DNA from: Candidatus Marinamargulisbacteria bacterium SCGC AAA071-K20
GTDB lineage: Bacteria > Margulisbacteria > Marinamargulisbacteria > GCA-2716485 > AAA071-K20
Assembly (NCBI GenBank): GCA_003265975.1
Contig: QFBU01000060.1
Span: forward strand, 1 to 7,408
Length of the DNA stretch: 7,408 nt
Direction of reading: 5' to 3'
Below are positions 5,890-7,408 of this stretch, piece by piece. The notes under the pieces are model-generated. The model worked only from the letters and a program-made list of their open reading frames with translations, was not told where the DNA came from and did not search any database. The first letter of the stretch is position 1; every line of letters begins with the position of its first letter. The position numbers and the translations under genes are program-made.

Positions 5890-6892
5890 ATGAAGCAATA
5901 CTTATTAATAGTAGTAGCTACGCTTAGCCTATTTTTAGTACCTACTACAAACTTGGCAAAGTCGCATAGTCATCATATGACTGACAGCGAGTCTCATCGT
6001 CCAGACTCGCATGCCCCAATAGGTGTAATGGGCGGCCATACTCACAAAAAAGGGGAGTTGATGGTGTCGTACAAATATATGTGGATGGAAATGAATGAAG
6101 TACTAGAACAACGAACAGTACTAAACACATCTGAAGTTCTAGAAAAGTATATGGTAAGCCCGGTAAATATGACCATGTCCATGCAGATGGGAGGCGTAAT
6201 GTACGCGCCGTCTGACAGAGTGACCTTTATGGGAATGGTCCCAGTGATAAGAAAATCGATGGACCACAAACATAGAAACGGATCCACTTTTACAAGAAAC
6301 GCAAACGGACTAGGTGACATTAAAGTCTTGTCGTTAATTAATGTAGTGAACACTGAAAAAAGAAAAACTACACACTGTTTTTGGAGTCAGTTTACCGTCA
6401 GGGTCCATTGGAGAAAGAGACGGGCAAGCGATGCGTCTACCATACCCAATGCAACTAGGGTCCGGAACAGTGGACCTCACCATCGGAGCTGCGCTTACCA
6501 AGTTTCATAAGACCTGGTCGTACGGAATACAAGCAATAGCGGTGAGCCATTTAGGCCTAAACAAAAACAAGTATAGTGTAGGCGACAGTGTTCAATTAAC
6601 ATCTTGGATATCAAAACTATTTCTAAAAAACTACAGTAGTTCGTTACGAGTAACCTGGAAACATTGGCAAGGCATTCAAGGCGAAGACGCTCAACTAAAT
6701 CCAGCGATGGTTCCAACAGCAACTACCAACAAGGGTGGAAAATCGTTAAGGATAGGGCTAGGACTAAACGCTCACATGGATATGAAAAACAGGCTAGTAA
6801 CCGAACTTTCTATACCTGTAATTCAGTCGTTAGACGGTATACAAATGGCTATAAATTCTAGCGTAATTGCAGGCTGGCAGTATCAGTTTTAA
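5890..6892 (+). pseudogene. Outer-membrane beta-barrel (transporter-like) protein, His/Met-rich, broken by one frameshift
   Basis: The gene starts with a clear signal peptide (residues 1-23, cleavage after NLA). A His-rich stretch follows (SHSHHMTDSESH, then GGHTH), then a Met-rich region (MTMSMQMGGVM, MYAPSDRVTFMGM, GLGDIKVLSLINV). This pattern fits an outer-membrane transporter-like beta-barrel family, often seen near metal-handling genes. The frame used from 5890 is good to about 6378, then gives unrelated basic residues until a stop at 6510. The family sequence continues in the +1 frame from about 6380 (FGVSLPSGSIGERDG, PYPMQLGSGTVDLTIG) to the stop at 6890-6892. It ends AGWQYQF, with the terminal Phe of beta-barrels. 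Removing one base near the five-T run at 6378-6382 would restore a protein of 333 residues. The cause could be a real mutation or a sequencing error. A metal role is inference from the His/Met content. Confidence 0.8.
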
Positions 6893-6901
6893 GTTATCTG
6901 G

Positions 6902-7132
6902 TTAAAAAAAGTAATTAAACCCTATCCCAATTAAAATAATGTGGGGTAGGGTAAGAAGAGGTAAAAGTAGAGCCGTGCGTCTGCCAATATTGGACCACAA
7001 AAGCTCAATTTTTGTATAGTCAGTAGCAACCCCAGTCATTAAAAAAACAAACACATTCCTAATAGCATTAGTATTTTTATACAATTCAAAGGCAAGTACC
7101 GTCGTTCCCTCAGAACACACTTCCAAATCGCT
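6902..7132 (-). pseudogene. C-terminal fragment of a probable UPF0718/DUF318-like permease
   Basis: The frame opens right after a stop at 7133-7135 and has no ATG; the first possible start is TTG 7126. It reads EVCSEGTTVLAFELYKNTNA, then FVFLMTGVATDYTKIELLW, then a hydrophobic segment TALLLPLLTLPHIILIGIGF before TAA 6902-6904. The Cys-Ser-Glu-Gly motif before a hydrophobic span, the LMTGVATDY loop and a final membrane helix resemble the end of UPF0718-type (ArsP-like) permeases as I remember them. I cannot run the comparison. A full permease has several hundred residues, so most of it is missing. A 21-codon frame (7110-7175, starting MEKLRLSDDEK) lies just upstream and may be another piece. 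Confidence 0.45.
6919..6952. terminator. 10-bp hairpin, possible two-way terminator without a good U-tract
   Basis: Arms ACCCTATCCC (6919-6928) and GGGGTAGGGT (6943-6952) can pair over ten positions with one G-U wobble in the plus-strand RNA, around a 14-nt loop. It lies 27 nt after the outer-membrane gene's stop. No T-run follows on the plus strand. On the minus strand one T-run (seven T) lies 8 nt past the stem, but there the stem has a C-A mismatch and lies inside the last codons of the permease fragment. Confidence 0.35.
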
Positions 7133-7187
7133 TTAACTCCGCCTTTTCGTCGTCACTTAACCTGAGTTTTTCCATGCCTTCATTATC

Positions 7188-7373
7188 TCAACTCTTCTCT
7201 ACTTTTTCTTGAATATTTAGATCTACTTCTGGTAAAGATCTCTTATCTGAGAGAGACCCTTTACTCTCTCTAAAATCAAATTGAGGTGCGTAATAGTGGT
7301 AGGTTAATAAGGCTGAGGTTCCTTGCTTTTTTAAGAACGAGGCCTGAAATAAAAATTTCTCATAGTATCCACC
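7188..7373 (-). pseudogene. Unrecognised 61-codon fragment without a start codon
   Basis: The frame runs 61 codons between a stop at 7374-7376 and TGA 7188-7190 and contains no ATG, GTG or TTG near its beginning. It reads like real protein (EKFLFQASFLKKQGTSALLT, YHYYAPQFDFRE, then a polar tail ending EKVEKS). An ATG at 7361-7363 is in another frame and meets a stop after ten codons, so a frameshift near 7365 is possible. I do not recognise the family. A 7-bp inverted repeat (GAGAGAG 7249-7255, CTCTCTC 7264-7270) lies inside it. It looks like the tail of a decayed gene upstream of the permease fragment. Confidence 0.35.
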
Positions 7374-7408
7374 TTAGATAGTAAGGATAGAGTACATTAG
7401 AAGATTGT

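Noticed and set aside
6042..6353. 103-aa minus-strand frame opposite the outer-membrane protein gene
   Set aside because: It is a shadow of the Met/His-rich coding sequence on the other strand.
6376..6384. Programmed +1 frameshift in the outer-membrane protein gene
   Set aside because: No known slippery or stimulatory signal is visible, and beta-barrel proteins of this type are not known to need one; mutation or error is simpler.
6380..6510. C-terminal tail of the 206-aa frame starting at 5890
   Set aside because: Past the frameshift the residues are basic and unlike the family, while the other frame gives conserved barrel sequence; the tail is an artefact.
6495..6722. 75-aa minus-strand frame opposite the outer-membrane protein gene
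   Set aside because: It is antisense to well-kept barrel coding sequence and has no recognisable motif.
7219..7241. Two AGATCT palindromes as a binding-site pair
   Set aside because: Six-base palindromes are common by chance and these lie inside a protein-like fragment.

Overview
The window is AT-rich DNA from a Gram-negative bacterium. The evidence for Gram-negative is an outer-membrane beta-barrel protein with a signal peptide and a C-terminal Phe, together with a fused MsrA-MsrB. No gene fixes the lineage. An AT-rich proteobacterium or a Bdellovibrionota-like organism would fit, but that is a weak guess.

Layout. (1) 48-1016 (+) is an intact bifunctional methionine sulfoxide reductase MsrAB. 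(2) 1035-1976 (-) is a protein of unknown family, convergent with msrAB. (3) 1977-2385 has no large gene. It holds two tandem micro-genes (2190-2258 and 2310-2378, both +), each encoding 22 residues, which align without gaps and share the C-terminal block DK[D/E]WILFM. A doubtful 43-aa reading frame lies just before them. (4) 5642 down to 2386 (-) is a tight three-gene operon: a circularly permuted ATP-grasp enzyme, an alpha-E protein and a transglutaminase-like protein. Comparative genomics has linked this trio to an uncharacterised amidoligase/peptide pathway. (5) 5643-5889 holds the operon promoter, a candidate operator and a 36-codon remnant of the gene at 1035-1976. That remnant carries an in-frame 441-nt internal deletion. 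The homology runs on through the start region into the promoter of the next gene. (6) 5890-6892 (+) is an outer-membrane beta-barrel protein with a His/Met-rich N-terminus, broken by one frameshift. (7) 6902-7373 (-) holds decayed fragments: the C-terminal end of a probable UPF0718-like permease and an unrecognised 61-codon fragment.

How it fits together. The peptide genes converge on the 3' end of the amidoligase/transglutaminase operon with only 7 nt between stop codons. The block of peptides plus operon is bracketed by directly repeated copies of the unknown gene's 5' region. Conserved micro-peptides beside a peptide-bond-forming enzyme set make a substrate or signal relationship a testable guess, but the sequence does not prove it. 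The right-hand third shows several signs of gene decay. The promoter geometry is notable: the unknown gene and the ATP-grasp gene both have a -10 hexamer ending 7 nt before the ATG and no Shine-Dalgarno, suggesting leaderless mRNAs, whereas msrAB, the micro-peptides and the outer-membrane gene have clear Shine-Dalgarno sequences.
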